Of a stretch of DNA of 64,000 bases, positions 52,948 through 61,225 are shown one piece after another. A model generated the notes under the pieces. That model saw only the letters and a list, made by a program, of their open reading frames with translations. It was not told where the DNA came from and made no database searches. The stretch comes from Glycocaulis sp. (lineage in GTDB: Bacteria > Pseudomonadota > Alphaproteobacteria > Caulobacterales > Maricaulaceae). The position numbers were made by a program, and so were the translations under genes. Each line of letters starts with the position of its first letter. Positions within the stretch are counted from its first letter, which is position 1. Location: the NCBI GenBank assembly GCA_022565665.1, contig JAIUMI010000006.1:1-64000 (forward strand), written 5' to 3'.

Positions 52948-54046
52948 CATACTGACCGGTGCTGCAGCTCTGGGCGCGCTTTCGCTTCTGCCCGGTGCCC
53001 ATGCGCAATCGACACGCTTCTCTGCCATGGCGCTGCAGATGCGCTGCGATGCGGTCAATCAGGACCGCAACCGGCGCGATGCCCGCGCACGCATGATGGC
53101 GAGCATTGGCCGCATGCGCGCCCAGATCGCTACCTCAAAGGCGTTCCTGCGCACGTTCAACGGCACCGAGCTGAAGCTGATCGTCGTGCCGGAATACTTC
53201 ATGACCGGCTTCCCGCTGGGCGAGAGCCGCACCGAATGGCGCGACAAGGCCGCCATTGATGTGGACGGCGCCGAATATGAGGCGATGGCCGCGATTGCCG
53301 AGAGCCAGAACCTCTATCTGTGCGTCAATGCCTATGAGACCGACACCAACTTCCCCGAGCTCTACTTCCAGGCCAATGTGATCTTTGCGCCCAATGGCGA
53401 TCAGATACTGCGCTACCGGCGCATGATCTCGCTCTATACGCCAAGCCCGTTCGATGTGTGGGACCAGTATCTCGACATTTACGGCTATGACGCGGTGTTC
53501 CCGGTGGTGCATACCGAGGTGGGCGTGCTGGCCACGATCGCCTCAGAGGAAATCCTCTATCCCGAGATCGCCCGCATGCACGCCATGAAGGGGGCAGAGG
53601 TGTTCCTGCACCCGACAAGCGAGGTGGGGTCAACCGAGCTGACGCCGAAACACATCTCCAAGCGCGCACGGGCACTGGAGAACATGGCCTATGTCATCTC
53701 CGCCAACTCGGCAGAGATTGTCGGCACGCCGATTCCGGCGGCCTCCACCGACGCGATGAGCAAGATCGTGGACTGGAATGGCCGCGTGCTGGCCGAGGCG
53801 CAATCGGGTGAAAGCCTCAATGCCAATGCCGTGCTGGACCTTCACGGCTTGCGCGGAGCGCGGGCCCGCACCGGCATGACCAATCTGATGTCCCGTCAGC
53901 CCTGGGCGGCCTACGCGCCTGGCTATGAGGCCGCGCAAGGGGCGCAGCCCAACGCGCTGGCCGAAGGCGGTATTGATGACCGGGCGGCGGCGCTGGCCCG
54001 CCAGCGAGAGGTTATCGAGCGTCTTCAGGCGCTTGGCGGGAACTGA
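52931..54046 (+). CDS. Nitrilase-fold protein with Cys and Lys replaced
   Basis: This 371-residue protein has a twin-arginine-like signal (MTTRRDILTGAAALGALSLL) and a carbon-nitrogen hydrolase fold. The Glu site is intact (LIVVPEYFMTGFPLGE). The Lys position reads RYRRMISL (Arg), and the nucleophile Cys position reads TIASEEILYPEIAR, with Ser where Cys is expected. It may be inactive in the classic sense or use a different chemistry. Its end overlaps the convergent permease gene by 35 nt. It would be exported, unlike the cytoplasmic amidase in the same operon. Confidence 0.78.
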   Translation: MTTRRDILTGAAALGALSLLPGAHAQSTRFSAMALQMRCDAVNQDRNRRDARARMMASIGRMRAQIATSKAFLRTFNGTELKLIVVPEYFMTGFPLGESRTEWRDKAAIDVDGAEYEAMAAIAESQNLYLCVNAYETDTNFPELYFQANVIFAPNGDQILRYRRMISLYTPSPFDVWDQYLDIYGYDAVFPVVHTEVGVLATIASEEILYPEIARMHAMKGAEVFLHPTSEVGSTELTPKHISKRARALENMAYVISANSAEIVGTPIPAASTDAMSKIVDWNGRVLAEAQSGESLNANAVLDLHGLRGARARTGMTNLMSRQPWAAYAPGYEAAQGAQPNALAEGGIDDRAAALARQREVIERLQALGGN

Positions 54047-55322
54047 TCCACTGCATGGCGAAATAGATCACCGCAGCGATCATCAGGAACGCTGCCGTGA
54101 TCGCCATGGAGCGCAGCGGCACCTGGCTTAAGAGCACCAGCGAACCCAGCACGGCGAGCACCGGGATCGTCCAGCCCAGCGGCAGGCGCATGGCGTGGCC
54201 GCTTTCCGGCTCGCGCTTGCGGATCACGGGCATGGTGGCGATGCAGCCGACATAGATCAGCACGCGTACGAACGCGCTCATCGCGGCCAGGGCGAAGAAG
54301 TCTCCGAACACGGCCAGCACCGAAGCGATGACAGCAAAGAAGAGAATGGAATTGACCGGCACATGCGTGCGCTCGCTCACCTTGCCGAACCAGCCTGGCA
54401 GGGTCTTCTCGCGCGCCATGGCATAGGTCAGGCGCGGCGCGGTAACGACCGTGCCCGTGGCGTTGCCGCCAATCGAGACGATCACGCCGATGGTGAGAAG
54501 CAGTGCGCCGGCCGGGCCGAACAGGATCGCCCCGGCATCGACCAGCGCACGCTCGGAATTGGCGAGATCGGGCACCACGGCAACGCTGACGATCTGGATG
54601 ACGACATAGAGCAGGGCCACCACGCCCAGCGCCCAGAACAGGCCCAGCGGCATGGAGCGCGCCGGGTTGCGTGTCTCGCCCGCCGGGATGACGGCAGATT
54701 CCCAGCCTACAAAGGCGTAGATGACCAGCAGCACCGCAGCGCTCCATTGCGCGCTTTCAGGAAAGCCGGTGGAGTTTTCCGGGAAAAGCGAGGGCTCGAT
54801 ATGAAACAGCCCCACCAGCGCGATTGCCAGCAGGGGCAGGAATTTGAGAATGGTCAGCAGCCCCATGGCCCGCATGGCGGGCTTGGCGCCTGCGATATTG
54901 ATCCCCGCCAGCAGGGCGATAATCGCGATCAGCGCGGCGATCCGCCCCGGCCCGTCGGAGAGCACGGGAAAGAAGAAGGCTATTGAAGCGACCATCAGGT
55001 TCACATTGGCCGCAAAGGCGGTGATGCGCGTCGCGTAGACGGCAATGCCGGTCTGGAAGCCCGCAAACCTGCCGAATGCGGAGCTCACATAGAGCACGGG
55101 TCCGCCGGTGGATTTGAAGCGGCTGGCAAGCTCGGCAAAGCAGGCGACGATCAGGCCCAGCAGCGCAGCGCAGACCACATAGACCAGCGGGCTCCACACC
55201 CCCATCAGGGCGGCCGCCCCGGCGGGCACGGCGAATATGCCCGCCCCGATCATGCCGTTTACGGCCAGAAGCCATATGCCCCAGGCCGTGATCTGCCGTG
55301 ACAGCTTTTCCTCGCCCGCCAT
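54012..55322 (-). CDS. APC-family amino acid/amine permease
   Basis: This 436-residue transporter has twelve predicted helices. The APC substrate loop is in NGMIGAGIFAVPAGAAALMG near the N-terminus, with VYAFVGWESAVIPAGETRNP in the middle. It probably carries an amino acid or amine into the cell. The ribosome site AAGGGGG sits inside the arm of a 10-bp hairpin directly before the ATG. It is convergent with the nitrilase-like gene, and may supply substrate to the neighbouring operon. Confidence 0.88.
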   Translation of the reverse strand: MAGEEKLSRQITAWGIWLLAVNGMIGAGIFAVPAGAAALMGVWSPLVYVVCAALLGLIVACFAELASRFKSTGGPVLYVSSAFGRFAGFQTGIAVYATRITAFAANVNLMVASIAFFFPVLSDGPGRIAALIAIIALLAGINIAGAKPAMRAMGLLTILKFLPLLAIALVGLFHIEPSLFPENSTGFPESAQWSAAVLLVIYAFVGWESAVIPAGETRNPARSMPLGLFWALGVVALLYVVIQIVSVAVVPDLANSERALVDAGAILFGPAGALLLTIGVIVSIGGNATGTVVTAPRLTYAMAREKTLPGWFGKVSERTHVPVNSILFFAVIASVLAVFGDFFALAAMSAFVRVLIYVGCIATMPVIRKREPESGHAMRLPLGWTIPVLAVLGSLVLLSQVPLRSMAITAAFLMIAAVIYFAMQWISSRQAPEDAR

Positions 55323-55326
55323 GTCT

Positions 55327-55350
55327 CCCCCTTGAAAATGTTCAAGGGGG
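55327..55350 (-). promoter_or_regulatory. Perfect hairpin enclosing the permease ribosome site
   Basis: CCCCCTTGAA (55327-55336) and TTCAAGGGGG (55341-55350) are exact inverse repeats with a 4-nt loop. In the leftward transcript the AAGGGGG ribosome site of the permease lies in the 3' arm, 7-8 nt from the ATG. The stem would hide it from ribosomes. It may be a translational switch or a terminator of the previous gene, although there is no T-run. Confidence 0.55.
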
Positions 55351-55395
55351 CAGACTGGGCCGATACGGCCCCGGCGGGCAAGGCTTTAGGCGCCG

Positions 55396-55824
55396 CTAGT
55401 CTTCGTCATCGTCATCACCAGACCGGGTCAGGACGAATGCCAGCGCCAGGCCGGCGAGGGCGATCCCCACCACGCCGGTACGTTTCAGAAGCGGCAGGGC
55501 GGTGATCATGGCCGCCTGCATCAGGCGCTGTTCCTCGCGCTGGGCGGCCAGCTTGCGGCGCTCATGCCTGCGCTGTTCTATGATGAGCGCGATCAGGGTG
55601 AGGATGGCCGCGAACAGGAACATCCCGCCCACAGCCGCCAGCGCCCCGCGTGTGCCCAGCCAGTCGGCCAGGAACATCACGCCCAGAATACAGGCAAAGA
55701 CAAGCGCGCCGATGGCGAACACGGCGAGCAGAGCGTAGAGCAGCGCACGCGCCTTGAGATGCCCGCTGACAAGCGAGACACGCCCGCCCGCCAGCGCGCC
55801 GAAATAGCGGAAAGTGGAGAGCAT
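55396..55824 (-). CDS. Phage-holin-superfamily-like membrane protein
   Basis: This 142-residue protein has two or three membrane helices (LLYALLAVFAIGALVFACILG and AAVGGMFLFAAILTLIALI) and a charged middle. It fits the holin superfamily III pattern that is common in proteobacterial envelope loci and not a phage gene in this context. It starts 2 nt after the DUF883-like gene, so both are on one transcript. A stop of four acidic residues (DDDDED) ends the protein. Its role is unknown. Confidence 0.7.
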   Translation of the reverse strand: MLSTFRYFGALAGGRVSLVSGHLKARALLYALLAVFAIGALVFACILGVMFLADWLGTRGALAAVGGMFLFAAILTLIALIIEQRRHERRKLAAQREEQRLMQAAMITALPLLKRTGVVGIALAGLALAFVLTRSGDDDDED

Positions 55825-55826
55825 GA

Positions 55827-56177
55827 TTAGCGGCGCAGGATGAAGCCCAGCGCCACGCCGGCCGCCGCGGCAATGCCGAGCGCCTTCCACGGGCTCTCAC
55901 GGGTTTCCTTCACCACCTTGCCTTCCAGCCCGCTCCAGTAATCAGCGACCTCCTCGACAAGATGTTCGCTGGCCTCCTTGCCATGGCGCACGGTGGATTT
56001 CGCGGCCGTCTTGGCCTCGTGAGCGCTGACCTTGCCGACCCGGCCCATCTGATCGACCAGCTCCCGGAACTCGCGCCGCAACTCTTTCAGCTCGGCCGAC
56101 AGGGCGGCCGTATCGGTCTCTTCCTGGACGGCCTCCTTAGCGTCTTTCACGGCTTTGGTGGCTCTCGAATTACTCAT
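55827..56177 (-). CDS. DUF883/ElaB-YqjD-like protein
   Basis: This 116-residue protein has a long helical body (ALSAELKELRREFRELVDQ) followed by GKEASEHLVEEVADYWSG and a C-terminal membrane helix (ALGIAAAAGVALGFIL), as in ElaB/YqjD proteins that tether to the inner membrane and may bind ribosomes. The ATG at 56177 has GGAGAG before it. It precedes the holin-like gene. Confidence 0.82.
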   Translation of the reverse strand: MSNSRATKAVKDAKEAVQEETDTAALSAELKELRREFRELVDQMGRVGKVSAHEAKTAAKSTVRHGKEASEHLVEEVADYWSGLEGKVVKETRESPWKALGIAAAAGVALGFILRR

Positions 56178-56354
56178 CGGCAGCTCTCCATGTCTTGTCG
56201 TGAAAGGCTCTGCCGCGAACGGGCAGTGCCTCGACCGGGCCAAGCCCCCCAGCTTGCAGGCGCGAAGCGCGGCAAAGCCCTTTCAAAGGAAGGGGCGCGC
56301 GGTCTAGAAGTGAATAAACGCATGTCCGTCACTTCCGGTTCCAAAGGAGTTTTC

Positions 56355-57659
56355 ATGGCGCTGAGCGAAGCCGACGCCCCGATCCATCTCGACCCGGAAG
56401 ATCATCCGGCTGATATTGCGCACTCGTTGTCCGAGATTGATCCGGGCGAAGCGTGGAAGCTGCTGTGTGGCCTTCCTGTCGAGGTGCAGGCGGAGGTGTT
56501 CGGCTATATCGAGCCGGAACTGCAAGAAGAAACCATCGAGCACATGACGCGCCCGCAGCTCACGGCCCTCATCACCGAGATGAAGGCCGATGACCGGGCC
56601 GACGTGTTCAACCGCCTGTCTGAAGAGCAGCAGGAAATGCTCCTGCCTGCGCTGGCCCATGTTGAGCGGGAAAATATCCGCAAGCTGTCTGCCTACGAGG
56701 AAGGCACGGCCGGGGCCATCATGACCTCGGACTATGCCACGCTGAAGGCCGACATGACGGCCAAGGACGCCATTGCGCAGCTGCGCCGCGAAGCGCCTGA
56801 CAAGGAAACCATCTACCGCACCTATGTGCTGAAAGATGATCGTGAGCTGATCGGTACGGTGCGCCTGACCGACCTCATCCTAGCCCCGCCCTCAAGAAAA
56901 GTCGCCGATCTGATGGACGATGATCCGGTCTTCGTCACGGCGGACGATGATCAGGAGAGCGTGGCCCGCACCATCGCCAAGTACGACATTCTCGCCGTGC
57001 CTGTGGTTGATGCCCAGCACCATCTGGTCGGCATTGTGACGCACGATGACGCCATCGACGCACTGGAAGAAGAGGCCACCGAGGACTTCCTGCGGCTCGG
57101 CGCACACGGTGAGATCAATGAGAGCGTGCGGACCGCCGGTATCGTGACGCTCTACCGCGCGCGCATTGTCTGGCTGGTCCTGCTGGTGTTCGGCAATCTG
57201 CTATCGGGCTTCGGCATCGCCTATTTCGAAGACACGATTGCCGCCCATATCGCCCTGATCTTCTTCCTGCCGCTGCTCATCGCTTCAGGCGGCAATGCGG
57301 GCTCGCAGGCCGCCACGCTGATGGTACGCGCGCTTGCCACTGGCGATGTGAGATCACGCGACTGGGGCCGTATGCTGGGCCGGGAATTCCTCGTGGCCGG
57401 AGCACTCGGCATCACCATGGCGCTCGCGGTATCGGGCATCGGAATTTTCCGGGGCGGGCCGGATATCGCCATGGTGGTGGCCAGCTCGATGATCATCATC
57501 GTCCTGGTGGGCAGCCTGATCGGCATGTCCCTGCCCTTCATCCTGTCACGCTTCAACATGGACCCGGCGACGGCGAGCGCTCCTCTGGTCACCTCCATCG
57601 CCGACGCGACCGGCGTGGTGATCTATTTCTCGATCGCGAGCGTGGTGCTGTTTACCTGA
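56355..57659 (+). CDS. mgtE: Magnesium transporter MgtE
   Basis: This 434-residue protein begins with an MgtE N-domain of superhelical repeats (about residues 15-115), then two CBS domains (about 125-250), and five membrane helices in the last third (IVTLYRARIVWLVLLVFGNL to the end). The channel-lining motif is LIASGGNAGSQAATLMVRAL. It lets Mg2+ enter, gated by cytosolic Mg2+ binding. The start has AAAGGAG 5 nt before ATG. It converges with the lipoprotein amidohydrolase gene. Confidence 0.93.
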   Translation: MALSEADAPIHLDPEDHPADIAHSLSEIDPGEAWKLLCGLPVEVQAEVFGYIEPELQEETIEHMTRPQLTALITEMKADDRADVFNRLSEEQQEMLLPALAHVERENIRKLSAYEEGTAGAIMTSDYATLKADMTAKDAIAQLRREAPDKETIYRTYVLKDDRELIGTVRLTDLILAPPSRKVADLMDDDPVFVTADDDQESVARTIAKYDILAVPVVDAQHHLVGIVTHDDAIDALEEEATEDFLRLGAHGEINESVRTAGIVTLYRARIVWLVLLVFGNLLSGFGIAYFEDTIAAHIALIFFLPLLIASGGNAGSQAATLMVRALATGDVRSRDWGRMLGREFLVAGALGITMALAVSGIGIFRGGPDIAMVVASSMIIIVLVGSLIGMSLPFILSRFNMDPATASAPLVTSIADATGVVIYFSIASVVLFT

Positions 57660-57662
57660 TCC

Positions 57663-59753
57663 CTACTCCACCACCCGCACGTCCGGCACGCTCGTGAAGG
57701 GGCGGATGCCGAATTCGGGATAGATTTCGCTCGGGAAATAGACCCGGCCATCGGCGACTACCATCGAGATGGTCTTGATCTCGCGCAAGTCACCGGTCGG
57801 GTCGCCCGGCACCAGGAAGAAGTCAGCGAGATAGCCCGGCTCAATGCGGCCCAGTTCATCGTCGACGCCCAGATATTCCGCCATGCCATGGCTCGCCCAG
57901 GCGAGGATTTCAGCCGGCTCCATGCCGATCTGCTGATACAGCTCCAGCTCACGGTGATAGGTGAAGGAACCGCCCAGATCGGTGCCCGGCACCATGAAGA
58001 TGCCGCGCTCGCGCATCCGGCTCAGCATCTCGATGATCTGGTCGAACGCACCGCGATAGGCGAGGTCTTCCTCCTCGCTATTGATCGCCGACATGGCGCT
58101 GCGCGCGCCGCGCTGGGCGTTGACGGGCAGATGGTCGACATAATCGACCGCGCCCCGGTCCACCTCGCCATTGCGCGAAAGCAGAAGCCGCTCATGGATG
58201 GCGAGCGTCGGATCGATGGCAATGCCGCGCTCGGCCATCGCGCTGATCGTGGCCTCCACCGCAGGGCTGTCTAGATCGAGCACCGGCAGGCGTTGCAGCG
58301 CGGTCAGACGCAGAAGCGTGCGCGTGTCCTCGTCAGACTCCAGCACCCAGCCCAGCATGAGCTGGTTGATATGGACGATCTCGTCATAGCCCGCCGCGAT
58401 CATCGCATCGGCATTGGTGAAGGCGGGGATGTGCCCGGATACGCGCATGCCCCGCTCGCGCGCGGCGGCGATCACGGCCGGGATCCAGTCCGGGCGCATG
58501 GAGTTGTAGATCTTGATCTGATGGAAATCGCCCCGGTCGGCATGGTCATGGACGGCCTGCACGGCCTCTTCCTCGGTTGCGACCAGCACGCCGGAATTGG
58601 AGTTGAACGGGCTCACCCCTTCGATGAAGGCGCTGCGATAGACGCGCGGGCCGGCGACACGGCCCGAGCTGATATTCCCGATCAGCCGGTCCAGCACCTC
58701 ATTGTTATTGCCCATATCGCGCACACTGGTGACACCGGCAGCAATGTTCAGGAAGGCGGCCGTCTCGCCGAGATGGCCGTGCATCTCGAACATGCCGGGC
58801 AGAAGCGAACCGCCCGCCCCGTCAATCTCCACCTCGCCATTTGCGCCCGGCGCATCGACCGCTTCGATGGCAGTGATCCGGTTGCTCTCGAACACGACCG
58901 AGACCGGCTCGCCCAGCGCCTCGGTCAGCGGATCGAAGACCCGCACATTCCGGACGCGGACCGGGGCGTCATAGTCGCGCACCACGCGCGACTGGATATC
59001 TTCAAACCGGCGCGCGCCAAACTCGGCGGCCAGCTCGCGCAGTCGCTCGTCCTCGTCTTCAAACCCCTCGGCCAGCACGGCAAAGGAGGGCGAGATGGTG
59101 CCGAAGAAGGCATCGCCCTCCATCACGAAATAGGACGGGTTCAGCCCCGTGCCGGACAGCGCCCAGATGGTGACCTCGCGGCTGTCCTCGCCATTGGAGA
59201 CGGTCAGATCCTGCATATGGGTCAGGCGCAGCTCCCCGCCCGGCAGGGCGTCAAGCGTGTGCCCGGGCCGGGCCAGAAGCGCCCGCGCCACAATCGCGAA
59301 GGTATAGGGGCTGGAATTTTGCGGCATGTAGAAGGCGGGGCCGTTCGATACCGCCTCGTTTTCGCCGGTCGTATCGCGCCAGAAGGCGGTCCCGTTTTCA
59401 AGGCGGAATACCTCGTCGACGGGGTTGCCGAACGTGGTCGCCCCTTCGGCCAGCCAGGTCACAGGCAGACCGCTCTCATCAAGCATCACGATTTCATTGA
59501 AGGTTGGCCCGCGGCCGTTATTGCGGAACTCGTAGAAGATTTCATAGCCCGTATCGGTCGGCGTGACTTCAACCGCGCCGATGGGCGTGCCGGTGGTCAG
59601 GACCGTGAAGGTGCGCGCTTCGTGTTCGGGGTGGGCAAGGCGCGCAGTTTCGATTGCGCTGTCAGACGATTGCGGCGCGGAGATCTCGCTTGCTGGCTCG
59701 CAGGCCGCCAATACAAAACCGGCCAGAATGACCGTCAAAGCCTTGAATTGCAT
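57663..59753 (-). CDS. Lipoprotein metal-dependent amidohydrolase
   Basis: This 696-residue protein has a lipoprotein signal (VILAGFVLAACEP). The C-terminal half is an amidohydrolase barrel: HGH in LPGMFEMHGHLGE, a likely carboxylated Lys in FHQIKIYNSM, His in RVSGHIPAF and DEIVHINQ, and Asp in VPGTDLGGSF. The first ~260 residues have no domain I recognise. It would act on the envelope side and hydrolyse an amide or ester such as a dipeptide or cyclic amide. It ends 3 nt from mgtE, in convergent orientation. Confidence 0.83.
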   Translation of the reverse strand: MQFKALTVILAGFVLAACEPASEISAPQSSDSAIETARLAHPEHEARTFTVLTTGTPIGAVEVTPTDTGYEIFYEFRNNGRGPTFNEIVMLDESGLPVTWLAEGATTFGNPVDEVFRLENGTAFWRDTTGENEAVSNGPAFYMPQNSSPYTFAIVARALLARPGHTLDALPGGELRLTHMQDLTVSNGEDSREVTIWALSGTGLNPSYFVMEGDAFFGTISPSFAVLAEGFEDEDERLRELAAEFGARRFEDIQSRVVRDYDAPVRVRNVRVFDPLTEALGEPVSVVFESNRITAIEAVDAPGANGEVEIDGAGGSLLPGMFEMHGHLGETAAFLNIAAGVTSVRDMGNNNEVLDRLIGNISSGRVAGPRVYRSAFIEGVSPFNSNSGVLVATEEEAVQAVHDHADRGDFHQIKIYNSMRPDWIPAVIAAARERGMRVSGHIPAFTNADAMIAAGYDEIVHINQLMLGWVLESDEDTRTLLRLTALQRLPVLDLDSPAVEATISAMAERGIAIDPTLAIHERLLLSRNGEVDRGAVDYVDHLPVNAQRGARSAMSAINSEEEDLAYRGAFDQIIEMLSRMRERGIFMVPGTDLGGSFTYHRELELYQQIGMEPAEILAWASHGMAEYLGVDDELGRIEPGYLADFFLVPGDPTGDLREIKTISMVVADGRVYFPSEIYPEFGIRPFTSVPDVRVVE

Positions 59754-59837
59754 GATACCGGCCTCCCCGCCGCGTGTTTGTGTAGCTGACTACAAGGATA
59801 ACACGAGGCCGCAGAGGGGGGATAAGTTTGTCAGTGG

Positions 59838-60716
59838 CTATTCAGCCGCATCCCGGCTGGCCGGATCATATTCGGCGCCCAGCGCCTTCATCTCATCGAG
59901 ACCCAGCACGCGGTTCAGCCCGTCAAAATCGAGCATGCGCCCGCGATAACCGGCGGTGGAGCCGGTGTCCTTCAGCCCTTTGAGGAAATCCTGCGCGGCA
60001 AAGGTCAGTGTGCGCACCATGGCACCGGGCGTGATGACAAGCTGATAGCCGATGGCCTCCAGCTCCTCTGCGGTGCGCAAGGGGGTGCGCCCGCCCTCGA
60101 CCATATTGGCCAGAAGAGGGATGCGGCCCGCAAACCGGCTGGCAATCGCCTGCAGCTCGTCGGGCGAGCGCGGCGCCTCGACGAACAGAAGGTCCGCTCC
60201 GGCAGCCAGATACGCCTCGGCGCGCTCCAGCGCGGCCTCGACCCCCTCCACCGCAATCGCATCGGTACGCGCGATGATCAGGGTTTCCTCCGAGCGGCGC
60301 GCATCGGCGGCGGCACGCACCTTGCCCACCATTTCCTCCGTCGTGATCAGCGACTTGCCGGACAGGTGCCCGCAGCGCTTGGGCAATTGCTGGTCTTCCA
60401 ACTGGATGGCGCTGGCGCCGGCCTGTTCAAACGTGATCATGGTGCGCTGGACATTGAGCGCATTGCCGAACCCGGTATCGGCATCCACGATCAGCGGCAG
60501 GGAGACCCGCTCGCGGATACGGCGCACGACGCCCGCCACTTCCTCGGCGCTGACCAGCCCGAGATCGGGCCGGCCGAGCGCGGTATAGGCAATCGAAGCG
60601 CCTGAGAGATAGGCGGCTTCAAACCCCGCCTGTTCGACCAGAAGCGCCGACAGCGCGTCATAGACGCCGGGAGCCAGAACGGCCGGTTTACGCGCGAGGC
60701 GTGCCTTCAAACTCAT
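59838..60716 (-). CDS. Isocitrate lyase/PEP mutase superfamily lyase
   Basis: This 292-residue barrel enzyme has LIVDADTGFGN for the metal site and LEDQQLPKRCGHLSGK, where the KRCGH Cys is the general acid of lyases in this superfamily such as 2-methylisocitrate lyase and 2,3-dimethylmalate lyase. Oxaloacetate decarboxylases and PEP mutases usually lack it, so a C-C lyase is likely. It overlaps the LeuD-like gene by 4 nt. The expected reaction is cleavage of a branched malate to pyruvate and another acid. Confidence 0.83.
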   Translation of the reverse strand: MSLKARLARKPAVLAPGVYDALSALLVEQAGFEAAYLSGASIAYTALGRPDLGLVSAEEVAGVVRRIRERVSLPLIVDADTGFGNALNVQRTMITFEQAGASAIQLEDQQLPKRCGHLSGKSLITTEEMVGKVRAAADARRSEETLIIARTDAIAVEGVEAALERAEAYLAAGADLLFVEAPRSPDELQAIASRFAGRIPLLANMVEGGRTPLRTAEELEAIGYQLVITPGAMVRTLTFAAQDFLKGLKDTGSTAGYRGRMLDFDGLNRVLGLDEMKALGAEYDPASRDAAE

Positions 60717-61225
60717 TGAATCAACTCCCTGGCGCCAAAGCGTGTCTTGAGGGACTCCATCAGCCCTCCCGCCTCGATCATGGTTCTCAAATGCTCCGGC
60801 ATCGGGCTAACGGGATAATCCCTGCCGGTGGTGATATTGCTGACCCGGCCCGCAGCGAGATCAAGGCTGATCGCATCGCCCGCGCTGACCGCCCCCTCGT
60901 GGGGGAAGATCAGGGCCGGCAGGCCGATATTGATGGCGTTACGGTAGAAAATGCGGGCAAAGGATTTGGCAAACACCGCCGCAACACCCAGCTTTTTCAG
61001 CGAGATGGCAGCCTGTTCGCGGCTGGAGCCAATGCCGAAATCGGCGCCAGCAAAGACGAAATCTCCGGCGCGGACAGTGGACGCAAAACCCGGATCAATC
61101 GCTTCAAGGCAATGACGGGCAAGCCCGTCCGGGCCGAGCTTCATCGCATGGCCGGGCGCCAGCACATCGGTGTCGATGCCATCGCCGTAAACGAATGCCC
61201 GGCCTGTTTTGGCTGCTGCGCTCAT
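60713..61225 (-). CDS. LeuD-like hydratase small subunit
   Basis: This 170-residue swivel-domain protein has YGDGIDTDVLAPG at the start and the phosphate/substrate loop GADFGIGSSREQAAISLK, typical of the 3-isopropylmalate/dimethylmaleate hydratase small subunit. It completes the active site of the large subunit encoded upstream. The ATG overlaps the large-subunit stop by 4 nt. No leuA or leuB is beside it, so leucine synthesis is not the obvious role. Confidence 0.87.
   Translation of the reverse strand: MSAAAKTGRAFVYGDGIDTDVLAPGHAMKLGPDGLARHCLEAIDPGFASTVRAGDFVFAGADFGIGSSREQAAISLKKLGVAAVFAKSFARIFYRNAINIGLPALIFPHEGAVSAGDAISLDLAAGRVSNITTGRDYPVSPMPEHLRTMIEAGGLMESLKTRFGARELIQ

Noticed and set aside
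55396-55824. Holin-like gene as a sign of a prophage
   Set aside because: No other phage genes lie nearby, and the family is common in bacterial envelope loci beside DUF883-like genes.
58293-59789. 498-codon open frame opposite the lipoprotein amidohydrolase
   Set aside because: The composition (His, Gly, Ala and Arg rich) is that of an antisense shadow. The amidohydrolase on the other strand has metal-binding motifs and a lipobox.
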